This document shows positions 1 through 8,946 of a DNA stretch of 64,000 nt, one piece after another; positions within the stretch are counted from its first letter, which is position 1; every line of letters starts with the position of its first letter. Below the pieces are notes generated by a model that did not search any database, was not told where the DNA came from, and saw only the letters and a program-made list of their open reading frames with translations. Both the position numbers and the translations under genes were made by a program. The stretch is from JADJEK01 sp052034255 (GTDB lineage: Bacteria > Planctomycetota > B15-G4 > JADJEK01): assembly GCA_052034255.1 (NCBI GenBank), contig JBPOIU010000022.1, positions 1-64,000 of the forward strand, read 5' to 3'.

Positions 1-116
1 CGGCCTTCGGCCGGCGAGTAGGACGGCCTTCGGCCGGCGGGTAGGACGGCCTTCGGCCGGCCGATGAGGTACAGGGGCCGTTGGCCCCTGCCAGGGTGGA
101 TCGCCTGCGGCGATCC
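1..116. repeat. Intergenic array of short hairpins
   Basis: Three contiguous 23-base units (1-23, 24-46, 47-69, the last diverged) each begin CGGCCTTCGGCC, a GGCC-TTC-GGCC mini-hairpin. Two further perfect 8-bp hairpins follow: 72-90 (CAGGGGCC, loop GTT, GGCCCCTG) and 98-116 (GGATCGCC, loop TGC, GGCGATCC). The array lies just beyond the 3' end of the minus-strand glycosyltransferase operon and runs off the left edge. It may end transcription or be a REP-like array. No T tract is visible. Confidence 0.6.
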
Positions 117-137
117 GGCCATGCGGCCCGAGCCCCT

Positions 138-860
138 TCAGTGTTCCGCGTGCGGCTTGCGCGGCAGCGGTTCGGGGCGGGCGCTGAACAGGTTGAACTT
201 CAGGATCGACCAGATCGCGTCGAAGCCGTCCTTCCAACCGATCTTCTTGCCCTCGGAGTAATCGCGGCCGAAGTAGCTGATCGGCACTTCGTACACGCGG
301 CAGCGCAGGCGAGCGACCTTCGCGGTCAGCTCGGGCTCGACGCCAAAGCGATTGCTCTCGATCTTGATGCGGTCGGCGACCTCGCGGCGGAAGACCTTGT
401 AGCAGGTCTCCATGTCCGAGACGTTCAGGTTGGTGAACACGTTCGAGATCGTCGTCAGCCCCTTGTTGACGACGTAATGCCAGAACAAATGGCAGCGGTG
501 CGTCCCGCCGAGGAAGCGCGAACCGAACACCACGTCGGCATTGCCGTCGGTGATCGGCTTGATCAGCGCGCCGTAGTCGTCGGGCGTGTACTCGAGGTCG
601 GCGTCCTGGATCAGCACGATGTCGCCCTGGACTTGGCTGAAGCCCGTGCGCAGCGCGCCGCCCTTGCCCTGGTTCACTTCGTGGAAGAACACGCGAACGC
701 CGGGTCGATCCAACGCCTTCAGCACGTCGCGCGTGCCGTCCTTCGAGCAATCGTCGACGACGATGATCTCTTTCTCGAACGGAGTGGCGGCGACACGATC
801 GATGACGGTCGTGATCGTGTCCTTCTCGTTGTAGACGGGGATGACGACCGAAAGCTTCAT
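138..860 (-). CDS. GT2 family glycosyltransferase, DPM1-like
   Basis: This 240-residue protein is a compact GT-A fold glycosyltransferase of the dolichyl/undecaprenyl-phosphate sugar synthase type. It would transfer a sugar from a nucleotide donor to a lipid or glycan acceptor on the cytoplasmic face of the membrane. The N-terminus reads VVIPVYNE, the metal-binding DAD lies near residue 87 in IQDADLEY, and GSRFLGG follows near residue 118, all typical of this subfamily. No membrane segment follows the catalytic domain. It is the last gene of the operon, starting 51 bases after the stop of the preceding GT2 gene. The ATG start places the conserved first strand directly at the N-terminus. The sugar is not predictable. 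Confidence 0.9.
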   Translation of the reverse strand: MKLSVVIPVYNEKDTITTVIDRVAATPFEKEIIVVDDCSKDGTRDVLKALDRPGVRVFFHEVNQGKGGALRTGFSQVQGDIVLIQDADLEYTPDDYGALIKPITDGNADVVFGSRFLGGTHRCHLFWHYVVNKGLTTISNVFTNLNVSDMETCYKVFRREVADRIKIESNRFGVEPELTAKVARLRCRVYEVPISYFGRDYSEGKKIGWKDGFDAIWSILKFNLFSARPEPLPRKPHAEH

Positions 861-911
861 GAGCCGATCCGAAACGGAACCCGTGTCCCTGGGTGAACGA
901 AGCCGGGGAGC

Positions 912-2129
912 TTACCCCGCGCCCTTGCCCGATGCCGGTCCGGACGGCGGAACTTTCGCGCCGCCCTTTCCTCGGGTCTCCGGGAAGAGCTCCTTCAGCC
1001 CGAAGAAGTCGGCCAAATCCGACTGCAAAGTGGAGTATTCCTCCGGCCGTTCCGCCGGCCAGAACGGCTCCTTGAACAGCGCGAGGATCTCCTTGTCCGA
1101 GCGTTTCCGCCGGTCCTGGATCCATTTGCGCTTCGCGGCGAACTTCGAGATCTGGGCCGAGAACTCGTTGATCGCGAGCACGTCCGCGATGCCCGCGAGC
1201 GGGACGTTCCCGCGCGACAATTTGCCCGCCGCGCGCACCCGTAGGCCGCCGAACGGCCCTTTCTTCAGGCCGCGGTTCTGGGCCAGCGAGAACTCGGACT
1301 CCTCGACGTTCAACAGGTACTTGGTGCGCCGCATCGTCAAGAGCAGCGCGGCGGGCAGCGCCCGCAGCACGTTGTCGTCGTCGTAGTTCTTGAAGATCGA
1401 GAACAGCGGGTTGCGGATCTGCAGCAGGCGGATGCGGTGCACGTCGACGCGCCGCGACGTCGCCGAGTGATGGTGGTAGATCACCGAGCTCGGCACGTAT
1501 TGGACCGTCTCGCCGAGCACCCACAGGCGCCAGCCGAGATCGACATCCTCGTAGTACGCGAAGAAGTCATCGTCGAATCCGCCGCAGTGCAAGAACAGCG
1601 CGCGGTCGATCGCCATCGCGCCGCCGCACGCGAACAATGTCGGCTGTGCCGCTTTGTACTTCCCGACGTCGACGTCGTTCATGCCGAGCTGCACGCCGAT
1701 GCCGTGGAAGTTCATCGCGCCGCCGGCGTAGTTCACTTCGGTGCCGTCCCAGTTCAGGATCAGCGACCCGGTGCAGCGCGCCTTGCCGTCGACGATCGGA
1801 CGCACCAGCTCGATCAGCCAACCCGGATCGACGCGCATGTCGTTGTTCATGAACGCGACGACTTGCGTGCGCGCCGCGTCCGCGCCCTGGTTGCACGCCG
1901 ACGCGAACCCCATGTTCATCGGGTTCTGGATCACGCGCACGCGCGGGAAGCGCCGCGCCATGAATTCGACCGAGCCGTCCTTCGAGCCGTTGTCGACCAG
2001 GATCAGATCGACGTGCCCGGGATACGCGAGCGTGTTCAGCGACTCGAAGCACGGCTCCAGGTGATGGAGCCCGTTCCAGTTCGGGATCACGATCGAGACG
2101 TCGGGCAGCTTGTCCTTGCTGATGACCAT
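912..2129 (-). CDS. GT2 family glycosyltransferase, rhamnosyltransferase-like
   Basis: This 405-residue protein has the GT2 signature VSIVIPNWNG near the start, VDNGSKDGS near residue 45, and a DXD-equivalent NND in FMNNDMRVDP. The motif YYEDVDLGWRL is typical of WcaA/rhamnosyltransferase-like enzymes that build O-antigen or exopolysaccharide. An extra C-terminal region of about 130 residues, rich in Lys, Arg and Glu, follows the catalytic domain and may be a helical membrane-contact or partner-binding part. I chose the ATG at 2129 because longer readings add an Arg/Ala-rich, non-coding-like stretch that would overlap the upstream gene. It begins 13 bases after that gene's stop, so it is co-transcribed. 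Confidence 0.88.
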   Translation of the reverse strand: MVISKDKLPDVSIVIPNWNGLHHLEPCFESLNTLAYPGHVDLILVDNGSKDGSVEFMARRFPRVRVIQNPMNMGFASACNQGADAARTQVVAFMNNDMRVDPGWLIELVRPIVDGKARCTGSLILNWDGTEVNYAGGAMNFHGIGVQLGMNDVDVGKYKAAQPTLFACGGAMAIDRALFLHCGGFDDDFFAYYEDVDLGWRLWVLGETVQYVPSSVIYHHHSATSRRVDVHRIRLLQIRNPLFSIFKNYDDDNVLRALPAALLLTMRRTKYLLNVEESEFSLAQNRGLKKGPFGGLRVRAAGKLSRGNVPLAGIADVLAINEFSAQISKFAAKRKWIQDRRKRSDKEILALFKEPFWPAERPEEYSTLQSDLADFFGLKELFPETRGKGGAKVPPSGPASGKGAG

Positions 2130-2142
2130 GCGCGCCCCGTGT

Positions 2143-4860
2143 TCAGTCCGAGCGTCCGGAGATCGGCGCACCCGTGCGATGCAGCGACCACGAATGCAAC
2201 CGAAGATGAAAGCGTCCGCCGCCGATGCCGCGGATCCGATTCTCGAGCGTGATGCGATTCTTGCCCTTGCGGAACGACACCCACGCCGCGTGGGTCGAGG
2301 TCGTCGCGTGTTCGCCACCGCCGGAGGGTTCGATCTCCAGCACGACCTTGCCGTTCACGCGCACACTGCCACCCTGGACGACCGCGACCTCGTTCGCGAA
2401 GCGCTGCGTCACGACGCGCAGCTCGCCCAACACGCGGTCATCCGTCGTCCATTCGAACTCGAGCGCCGCATCGCCAGCGTCGGGTCGCAGCAATACGTAG
2501 TCGGCGCCTTGCGTCTCGACCGCCCCACGCGACCCGTGGAACGACGGCGCGGCGAACCGCGCGAGTTCCGAGTGCGCCATGTGCAGGCCGATCGCCTGAC
2601 GGTACTTCAGCTCCATCTCCGCCGCGTTGTCGTCGACGGTCTTCACGTGCGGAGCCGCCGCGGCGAGGCGGCCGGCGAGTCCGTCGTCCGTGAGGAATCG
2701 CCGCATCGTGCGCGCGAGATCGTCGGCATCCCCGGCGCGGAAGCGCAAGCCACCGGCGCCATCGCGCACCAGATCGCGCATGCCGCCGAGGTCCGACACC
2801 AGCACGGGCAACTTCGCTTGGAACGCTTCATGGATCGCGAGCGGCGAGTTCTCGAACCAAATGGACGGCACGACCAGCACGTCGAGCGCGCCGAGCACGC
2901 GGCCGAGCGCTTTCGGGTCGTACCGCCCGAAGAACTTCAACCCACCGCGCGTCACGAGCTGCTCGATGCGCGCGCGCGTCTCGACGAATTCCGGCAGGCC
3001 CTGCGTGTCGCCGTAGATGTGGAGTTCGGCGCGCGGATCCTCGATGCGCTGGAACGCCTGCGCGAGCACGTCGAGGCCCTTGTACCAGACCAGCGAACCG
3101 ATGAAGCCGAAGCGCAGTTTGCCCGGCGCCGGCGTCTTCACGACGGTCTCGAGCCAACCCGTTTCCATGCCGTAGTCCGACAGGATCAGTCGTTCCTTCG
3201 GCACACCGGCTTCGACCATCTTCTGTTTCAGGAACGGCGACGGCGCGATGACGAAGTCCGCGCGCAGCAAGTGCTCGATCGTCGTCTTCGGCCGCAGCGC
3301 GATGCATGCGACGTCCGAAGCGTGCTTCCGGAACCACTTCGGCGCCTTCTTCACCAACGCGAGGTAGCGCTTCGCGAGCGTCACGAGCGTGCCGCGCATG
3401 GGACGCGACAAGGCTCGCGTGAGTCCGACCCACGCCGGCTTGTCCGCGACGCACGCGGCGCAACCGAGGATCGGCGGCTTGCCTTCGCACAGCGTGCGAT
3501 TCGGCCGGATCAACTGCACCTTCGGACAACGGAACCAGAAATCGTTGAGCGTCACGACCGAACCGATGCCGAGTTCACGGCAAATCGACGGCAGCGTCGC
3601 CGACAAGTGGATCATGTGTTCGAAGTGCACGACGTCGGGGCGCTCGCGGGCGAGGACCTCGCGGAAGCGCTCTTCGATGCGCGGATGAGCGTAGGTCTCG
3701 CGGATGTTCGCGAACTGCAAGTGGTTCGCGAGCTTCAGCACGCGCAGTCCGTCGTAGCTGCCTTCGACGACCGAGTAGTTCTCCTGCGCGGGATCGCCGA
3801 CGCGGTGCAAGACGACGACGTCGTGACCGCGGCGCGCCAGCGCCTTCGCCAGCGACAGCGTCAGCACTTCGGTGCCCGCCATCGTCTCCGGCGGAAAGCC
3901 GTGCACGACGAACAGGATCTTCAGGCGCAGGTGGTTCACGGCCTGCGGAGCACGCAACCGATCCGGAGTTCGCGCGCCGCGCCGGAAGCCCTCGAACTCG
4001 AGGAAGTGGTACCAGAACGACAGCAACGCCAACTTCGCGCGCTTGAAGCGCGGGATGCCGTGCTCACGCAGGAAGCGCCGGTCTTCGTTCATCGTGCGCC
4101 ACGTCATGATCAAGACGTCGCGGCGCCGGTTCATGCACTTGCGATCGAGGTACGCGCGGTTCAACCACGCGTCGATCTGCGTGCGCTTCATCAAGGTCTT
4201 CGGGTCGTACTCGTGCGAGTGGACGACCGGCGCCGAGGGCTCGTAGACGACCGTGTAGCCGGCCTCGAGCGCTCCCTTCGCCCACAGCAAGTCCTCGCCG
4301 AACATCACGCGCGCGAACGGCAGGCGCTCCCACGCGCTGCGGCGCAGGCACGAGCAGACGTCGTTGAAGTTGACGAAGATGCGCCGCGTCAGGGGGTCCA
4401 TCGCGAGATATTGCTGCGGATCGTCGATCCGACGCTCCTGCCGCGCGGTGTCGAAGCACAGGTCGCCCTGCACTCCGCGGCGCACCAACATGCCCGCGGT
4501 CGGGCGCGGCACGATGCGACAGAACGCGGCGCCGACGGACGGGTCGCGGAAGTTCGACAGCAGCGTGCTCAGCCAGTCGCGCCGCTCCGGGTACGCGTCC
4601 TGGACCAGGAACACGATGAAGTCGCCGGTCGTCAGCAGCGCGCCGAGATTGCGCGTATCGCCGTGATCGAACTCACGCTGATCGATGACGTGCAGTCGGA
4701 CCGGGAACTTGGAGACGATGTCGCGCGTGCGGTCCGTCGACGACGAATCGATGACGAGCACTTCGGTCTCGAAGCCGACGTGTTGCTCGAACACGCCGCG
4801 GAGACACTCGGCGATGGTGTCTTCGCCGTTCCAGGTCGGGATGACGATCGAGACCTTCAC
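2143..4860 (-). CDS. Bifunctional GT2-GT4 glycosyltransferase fusion with C-terminal beta domain
   Basis: The protein has 905 residues in three parts. Residues 1-300 are a GT2 domain (VSIVIPTWNG, LVQDAYPE, GEDLLWAKGALEAGY), closest in style to RfbN-like rhamnosyltransferases. Residues 314-740 are a complete GT4 domain, starting KILFVVHGFPPE, with the GT-B EX7E motif in ENSPLAIHE. It also carries a four-cysteine cluster that continues from DFWFRC to CAAC. Residues 763-905 are a strand-rich tail without cysteine, possibly a sugar-binding beta sandwich. The fusion suggests two successive sugar additions by one polypeptide. The GTG start directly abuts the upstream TAA stop, with GGAGG ten bases before it. 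The tail's function is unknown. Confidence 0.88.
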   Translation of the reverse strand: MKVSIVIPTWNGEDTIAECLRGVFEQHVGFETEVLVIDSSSTDRTRDIVSKFPVRLHVIDQREFDHGDTRNLGALLTTGDFIVFLVQDAYPERRDWLSTLLSNFRDPSVGAAFCRIVPRPTAGMLVRRGVQGDLCFDTARQERRIDDPQQYLAMDPLTRRIFVNFNDVCSCLRRSAWERLPFARVMFGEDLLWAKGALEAGYTVVYEPSAPVVHSHEYDPKTLMKRTQIDAWLNRAYLDRKCMNRRRDVLIMTWRTMNEDRRFLREHGIPRFKRAKLALLSFWYHFLEFEGFRRGARTPDRLRAPQAVNHLRLKILFVVHGFPPETMAGTEVLTLSLAKALARRGHDVVVLHRVGDPAQENYSVVEGSYDGLRVLKLANHLQFANIRETYAHPRIEERFREVLARERPDVVHFEHMIHLSATLPSICRELGIGSVVTLNDFWFRCPKVQLIRPNRTLCEGKPPILGCAACVADKPAWVGLTRALSRPMRGTLVTLAKRYLALVKKAPKWFRKHASDVACIALRPKTTIEHLLRADFVIAPSPFLKQKMVEAGVPKERLILSDYGMETGWLETVVKTPAPGKLRFGFIGSLVWYKGLDVLAQAFQRIEDPRAELHIYGDTQGLPEFVETRARIEQLVTRGGLKFFGRYDPKALGRVLGALDVLVVPSIWFENSPLAIHEAFQAKLPVLVSDLGGMRDLVRDGAGGLRFRAGDADDLARTMRRFLTDDGLAGRLAAAAPHVKTVDDNAAEMELKYRQAIGLHMAHSELARFAAPSFHGSRGAVETQGADYVLLRPDAGDAALEFEWTTDDRVLGELRVVTQRFANEVAVVQGGSVRVNGKVVLEIEPSGGGEHATTSTHAAWVSFRKGKNRITLENRIRGIGGGRFHLRLHSWSLHRTGAPISGRSD

Positions 4861-5763
4861 TTACGGGGAACCTCCGCGCACGGTCCCCCACCACTGTCCC
4901 GACACCTGACCCAAGCGCCACGCCACTGAACGAACCATCGACCGCAATCTGCCTCGCGACCGTGAAGCGCGCATGAAGCGCCAATCTTCGCGGCATTCGT
5001 ACGCCACCCCGCGCACGAGCGCTCCGAGCGACGGGCGAAGCGCAAGACCGTAGCGTCGGCGCACGAACGCCGCATCATCCCGGTAGCGACGAAATGCGGA
5101 GCGCAAGCCGTACTCGTGCGCGTGATGCACGACCGAACCGGGCGCATAGGCGATCCCGAGCCCCCGCTCGAGCATGGCTTCGGCCCACATCACGTCCTCG
5201 CCCATCATCGTGCGCGGCAGCGGATGCTCGAGCAGCAGGCTGCGCCGCGCGCACGACGCGACGTCGTCGTAGACGTAGGCGGCGCGCCGCCGCTCCGCGG
5301 GCAGCGCCGCGAACGTGCCGGCGGCGAAACGCGCGACGAAGCCCCGCTCGCTCGCCGACCGCGACGCGAGCACCGTGCGCGTCGCGAGCGCCGACGATTC
5401 GGGGAACGGCAGGATGCGCGCGGTCGCCCCGGCGACGGCGGAGTCGTCGAGTGCCGCCACCAAGGGTGCGAGCCATCCCGGCGCCGGCACCGCGTCCTGC
5501 GTCAAGAACGCGACCAGCGGCGTGGTCGCGCGTTGCACGCCCTGTTGTCGCGTCGCGCCGTGATCGAACGACGTGCGGTCGATACGGACGACGTCGCACC
5601 CCGCTCGTTCCGCCGCGACGTCCGTGCCGTCGTCGGACCCCGAATCGATGACGACGACGCGCTCGGGCGCAGGCTCGCAGCGCATGACGCGCTCGAGCTG
5701 CTGCACGAACCGACGCCCACCGTTCCACGTGGGCACGACGAGGGTCACCGGTACCGTCTTCAT
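4861..5763 (-). CDS. GT2 family glycosyltransferase, RfbN-like
   Basis: The 300-residue protein resembles the GT2 domain of the next gene downstream. It has LVVPTWNGG at the N-terminus, VIDSGSDDGT, the FLTQDAVPAP motif in place of DXD, and GEDVMWAEAMLERG before a conserved HHAHEYG. These are features of the rhamnosyltransferase-like GT2 group that works on undecaprenyl-linked surface glycans. It overlaps the preceding coiled-coil gene by four bases (ATGA), and its stop touches the GTG start of the GT2-GT4 fusion, so translation of the three genes is probably coupled. Similarity to the fused GT2 domain suggests a local duplication. Confidence 0.88.
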   Translation of the reverse strand: MKTVPVTLVVPTWNGGRRFVQQLERVMRCEPAPERVVVIDSGSDDGTDVAAERAGCDVVRIDRTSFDHGATRQQGVQRATTPLVAFLTQDAVPAPGWLAPLVAALDDSAVAGATARILPFPESSALATRTVLASRSASERGFVARFAAGTFAALPAERRRAAYVYDDVASCARRSLLLEHPLPRTMMGEDVMWAEAMLERGLGIAYAPGSVVHHAHEYGLRSAFRRYRDDAAFVRRRYGLALRPSLGALVRGVAYECREDWRFMRASRSRGRLRSMVRSVAWRLGQVSGQWWGTVRGGSP

Positions 5764-6209
5764 CCGTCGCGTCGTCGATCCTTGACGGACGCACCACCGT
5801 CGTCGTCGGGCTGACGCGCGAGCCCGAACATGCGCTTCAGCAAGCGGCCCACGCGATTGTGCGGACGCGCCCAGATCGTCCGCAGCATGCTCTCCAGCCT
5901 GCGGATGTGCTTCTCCTTGCGCATGTGCTCGGCTTCGAGTTCCTCGAGCCGACGCCGCAGATCGAACTCCACTTCTTTTCGTCCCGCGATCTCTTCGCGC
6001 AACAACGCGAAGCGGCGGCGCGCGTCGTCGAGCGCACGCGGCGTGTCCTTGATCGACGCGATCTCGCGCTCGAGCTGTTCTGCGCGCTGCTTGTGCTGCT
6101 GGATCAACTCGATCTGGTGGTACAGCTGCGCGAGCAAGTGATCGACGTGCCGCTGCAAGATCACGACTTTTTCCGCGTTGGGATCGGGCGCGGTGCGGGA
6201 TTCAGACAT
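5760..6209 (-). CDS. Small coiled-coil protein inside glycosyltransferase operon
   Basis: This 149-residue protein is mostly a long charged helix. From about residue 15 to 115 it is rich in Glu, Arg, Leu and Gln with heptad-like spacing (HQIELIQQHKQRAEQLERE, LRRRLEELEAEHMRKEKHI). A basic stretch follows around residues 118-132. I see no signal peptide, membrane segment or enzyme motif. It overlaps the upstream GT4 gene by eight bases and the downstream GT2 gene by four, so it belongs to the operon. It may act as a scaffold or chain-length ruler for the glycosyltransferases, as coiled coils do in some O-antigen systems. That role is inference. The ATG at 6209 was chosen because the longer reading has no coiled-coil character before it. 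Confidence 0.75.
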   Translation of the reverse strand: MSESRTAPDPNAEKVVILQRHVDHLLAQLYHQIELIQQHKQRAEQLEREIASIKDTPRALDDARRRFALLREEIAGRKEVEFDLRRRLEELEAEHMRKEKHIRRLESMLRTIWARPHNRVGRLLKRMFGLARQPDDDGGASVKDRRRDG

Positions 6210-7578
6210 CGGTCCCTCCGACCGGTTGCGGCGCGCGCGCGCGCGCGACCAGTTCTTCGTACATGGCGGCGAATTCACGCGCGTTCGCGAGCAAGGTCCG
6301 CACGTCGGCGAACTTCCCGGACATGCGGCGCAGTGCTTCGCGATCGTGGGCCAACTCGAGCAGGATCGCACCCAAGCGCGACGCGTCGCCCGGCTCGAAC
6401 AGTCGGCCGTTGTGGCCGTCGCGGACGATCTCGGAGATGCCGTCGACGTTCGACGCGATCACCGGGACGCCGGCCGCGCAGGCTTCGAGCACGACGAACG
6501 GCGTGTTCTCCTGCCACAGCGACGGCACCACCAGCACGTCGAGATCGCGCAGTGCGGTCGGCACGTGTTCGGGCCGGGTCGGACCGCGCAGTCGAATGCG
6601 CGGGTCCTTGCGCGCCCGCGCGAAGCACGCTTCTGCGTAGTCGGGGAACAGACCCGGATTGCCGTAGACGTCGAGCGTCAGCGGACCCGGGGTGTTCAGC
6701 ACCGCATCGACGACGACGTGCAGACCCTTCGGTCGATTGATGCTGCCGATGAACCCGACGCGCAGTTCCGGAGACCGGGCTTTGTCGAACGTGTACGGCG
6801 GCATCGGGTCGACGCCGTAGCGCGACACCTGGATGCTCTCGGTCGGATAGCCGAAGCGCTCGAACGTCCGCTTCAGCGCCAGCGACGGCGCGATGATCCG
6901 ATCGACACCGAGCAGCGTCTTGCGCAGGAGTTCCTTGCGTGCGCCGAGCGCGGTCAGTTGCGCGTGCGGTGTGGCGCTGTTCCAGCGCAAGCCATCTCCG
7001 GGCGGAGCGAGCTCTTCGGAGATCGGAACGAAACGATCGCCACGCGTGAACGTCAACAGTCGGTCGTAGTCGAGGTCGCCATGCGACAAACACTCGAGGC
7101 ATTGGAATGCGTCGGGCCCGGCGCAGCGCTCTTGCGTGCGCGTCTTCAGCAATTGCGCCGTCGGGCACAAGAACCAGAAGTCCATCAAGTTCACGACGGT
7201 CGGGATCTGCCGCAGCTTCGCTTCCTCGAGGATCGAAGCGCCGAGGAACGCCGAGTGGAACACGTGGACCGCGTCCGGCTGCACCTGCGACAGATAGGTG
7301 CCGAACATCTTGCCGAGGAAGACGTTGTAGGAATCGCCGAGCACGAAGTTCGGCAACAGGCCGCGCCACATGTAGACGCGCGTCACCGGCACGCCGTCGT
7401 CGACCGTCTCCTCGCGCCGCACCAGCGCGGCGTCGGCGCGATACGAGGGCTCGAACGTGAACACGCGGACGTCGTGCCCGGCCGTGCCACGCAGCTTCAG
7501 CGCCAGGCGTTTCGCGTAGAGCTCGGTACCGGTCGTGTACTGCGGCGGGTATTGGTGCGTGACGAACACGATCCGCAT
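6202..7578 (-). CDS. GT4 family glycosyltransferase
   Basis: The 458-residue protein is a GT-B fold retaining glycosyltransferase. The N-terminal Rossmann half starts RIVFVTHQYPPQYTTGTELY. The cysteine cluster begins at DFWFLC and ends at CLEC. The C-terminal half has VGFIGSINRPKG for donor phosphate binding and the EX7E motif in ENTPFVVLE. It would add a sugar from a nucleotide donor to a growing surface glycan. The ATG at 7578 shares its A with the TGA of the upstream gene (TGATG), a sign of translational coupling. The longer reading is rejected because its first 83 residues are Arg-rich and lie over the upstream gene. The linkage and sugar cannot be told. Confidence 0.88.
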   Translation of the reverse strand: MRIVFVTHQYPPQYTTGTELYAKRLALKLRGTAGHDVRVFTFEPSYRADAALVRREETVDDGVPVTRVYMWRGLLPNFVLGDSYNVFLGKMFGTYLSQVQPDAVHVFHSAFLGASILEEAKLRQIPTVVNLMDFWFLCPTAQLLKTRTQERCAGPDAFQCLECLSHGDLDYDRLLTFTRGDRFVPISEELAPPGDGLRWNSATPHAQLTALGARKELLRKTLLGVDRIIAPSLALKRTFERFGYPTESIQVSRYGVDPMPPYTFDKARSPELRVGFIGSINRPKGLHVVVDAVLNTPGPLTLDVYGNPGLFPDYAEACFARARKDPRIRLRGPTRPEHVPTALRDLDVLVVPSLWQENTPFVVLEACAAGVPVIASNVDGISEIVRDGHNGRLFEPGDASRLGAILLELAHDREALRRMSGKFADVRTLLANAREFAAMYEELVARARAPQPVGGTDV

Positions 7579-8870
7579 CAGCGTCGCCCCCCGGCGAAGT
7601 CGGCATAGTTGCGCAGCAAGTCGTTCGCGTTCTCGTGCACGGTTCGTACTCGCGGTCGGGAGTCCGCCAAGCGCGCGGCGAGCCCTGGCTCGTGCGCGAG
7701 TCGGTGCAAGACCAACCGCAATGCATCGGCGTTTCCAGCCGGGAACAGGAGTCCGTCGACCCCGTCCGAAACCGCCTCCTCGAGGGCTCCGATGCAGGAC
7801 GCAGCGACCGGCAGTCGTGCGAGCCAACCTTCACGCAAGGTCAGACAGAACGCCTCGTACCACAACGACGGCACGACCAGAGCGTCCAGGCCGGCGAGGA
7901 TGCGCGGCAAGTCGTGGGCGCCGTACCGGCCATGGAAGGCGATTCGCTCGTGGCCGGCCGTCGCCGCCCGGAGCTTCGCGCCGTAATCCGTGACCTCGTG
8001 CCAAGCGCCGGCTTCGCCCCAGACGTGGAGTTCCGTCGCCGGGTCCGCGAGCTTCACGAACGCGTCGATCAGCACATGGACGCCCTTGGTCGGCAGTACC
8101 GAGCCGACGTAGCCGAAGCGGAAACGCGGCGACGGCGTGCGCGTGATGCCGCGGAACGGAGCATCGTCGAGCCCGTTCTCGACCACGACGATGCGTTCGG
8201 GCGCGATGCCATAGCGCTCGAACACGAGCTTCGAATGGCGCGACGGCGTGATCAGGCGCTCGACGCGACCGAGCAGCCCCCGCATCCAGGTGTGGTACTG
8301 CGCGAGTTGTTCCAAGTCCCGACGGTCGCGCTCCGCCTCCGGCACGTTCGGTCCGTCGCGGCCGAGGCCGAACCAGCCGCTCCACATCTGGGGCAGGCAA
8401 GTGGCACATCGCGCGACGTCGACGTCCTCGCACAGGAACAATTCGCGCGTCATTCGTTGGCCGCGCGGACATCCCATCCAGAAGTCATGCAGTGTCATGA
8501 CCACCGGCAAGCCTCGCGCGCGCGCCGCGTCGATGAGATCGGTCGACAGGCACGTCAGATGATGGACGTGGACCACGTCGAACGACTGCCGCGCGAGTTC
8601 GGCATCGAACGCGGCGCGGATCGACGCGTTGCGCACGATGCCCGCGAAGTCGACGCAGTCCGAGAAGCGGTAGTTCAAGCGCACGACCGCGACGCCGTCG
8701 ACGCGATAGCGCTCGATCGCGAACTCCGGCCGAGTCGCGTCCGCGCCTCGCGTGAACACGACGACCTCGTGCCCGAGGCGGGCGTACTCGCGCGCCAGCG
8801 CGTGAACGTGGAGTTCGACGCCGCCGATGCTCTCCGGCAGGTAGGCCGCGGTGACGAAGAGAATGCGCAA
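7578..8870 (-). CDS. GT4 family glycosyltransferase (probable TTG start)
   Basis: The 430-residue protein is a GT4 enzyme. The glycine-rich N-terminus reads RILFVTAAYLPESIGGVELH, and the Cys cluster runs from DFWMGC to CATC. The donor-binding turn is GYVGSVLPTKG and the EX7E motif is EAFCLTLRE. No ATG fits the conserved start; TTG at 8870 places RILFV exactly where the sibling enzymes begin. A longer ATG reading to 8999 would overlap the upstream gene by 53 bases with a non-conserved extension. The 76-base gap before this gene contains a TATGCT hexamer on the minus strand, so it may have its own promoter as well as read-through from the gene upstream. Confidence 0.85.
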   Translation of the reverse strand: MRILFVTAAYLPESIGGVELHVHALAREYARLGHEVVVFTRGADATRPEFAIERYRVDGVAVVRLNYRFSDCVDFAGIVRNASIRAAFDAELARQSFDVVHVHHLTCLSTDLIDAARARGLPVVMTLHDFWMGCPRGQRMTRELFLCEDVDVARCATCLPQMWSGWFGLGRDGPNVPEAERDRRDLEQLAQYHTWMRGLLGRVERLITPSRHSKLVFERYGIAPERIVVVENGLDDAPFRGITRTPSPRFRFGYVGSVLPTKGVHVLIDAFVKLADPATELHVWGEAGAWHEVTDYGAKLRAATAGHERIAFHGRYGAHDLPRILAGLDALVVPSLWYEAFCLTLREGWLARLPVAASCIGALEEAVSDGVDGLLFPAGNADALRLVLHRLAHEPGLAARLADSRPRVRTVHENANDLLRNYADFAGGRR

Positions 8871-8946
8871 GGGAAGTCCGCTCGTCGCGGGTCGGGAAAG
8901 GCGCACAGCATAGACCGGGCCTTGCCCGCTCGCATGGCGTCGCTCG

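Noticed and set aside
1..69. Short tandem units as a CRISPR array.
   Set aside because: Units are contiguous with no spacers and no cas genes are near.
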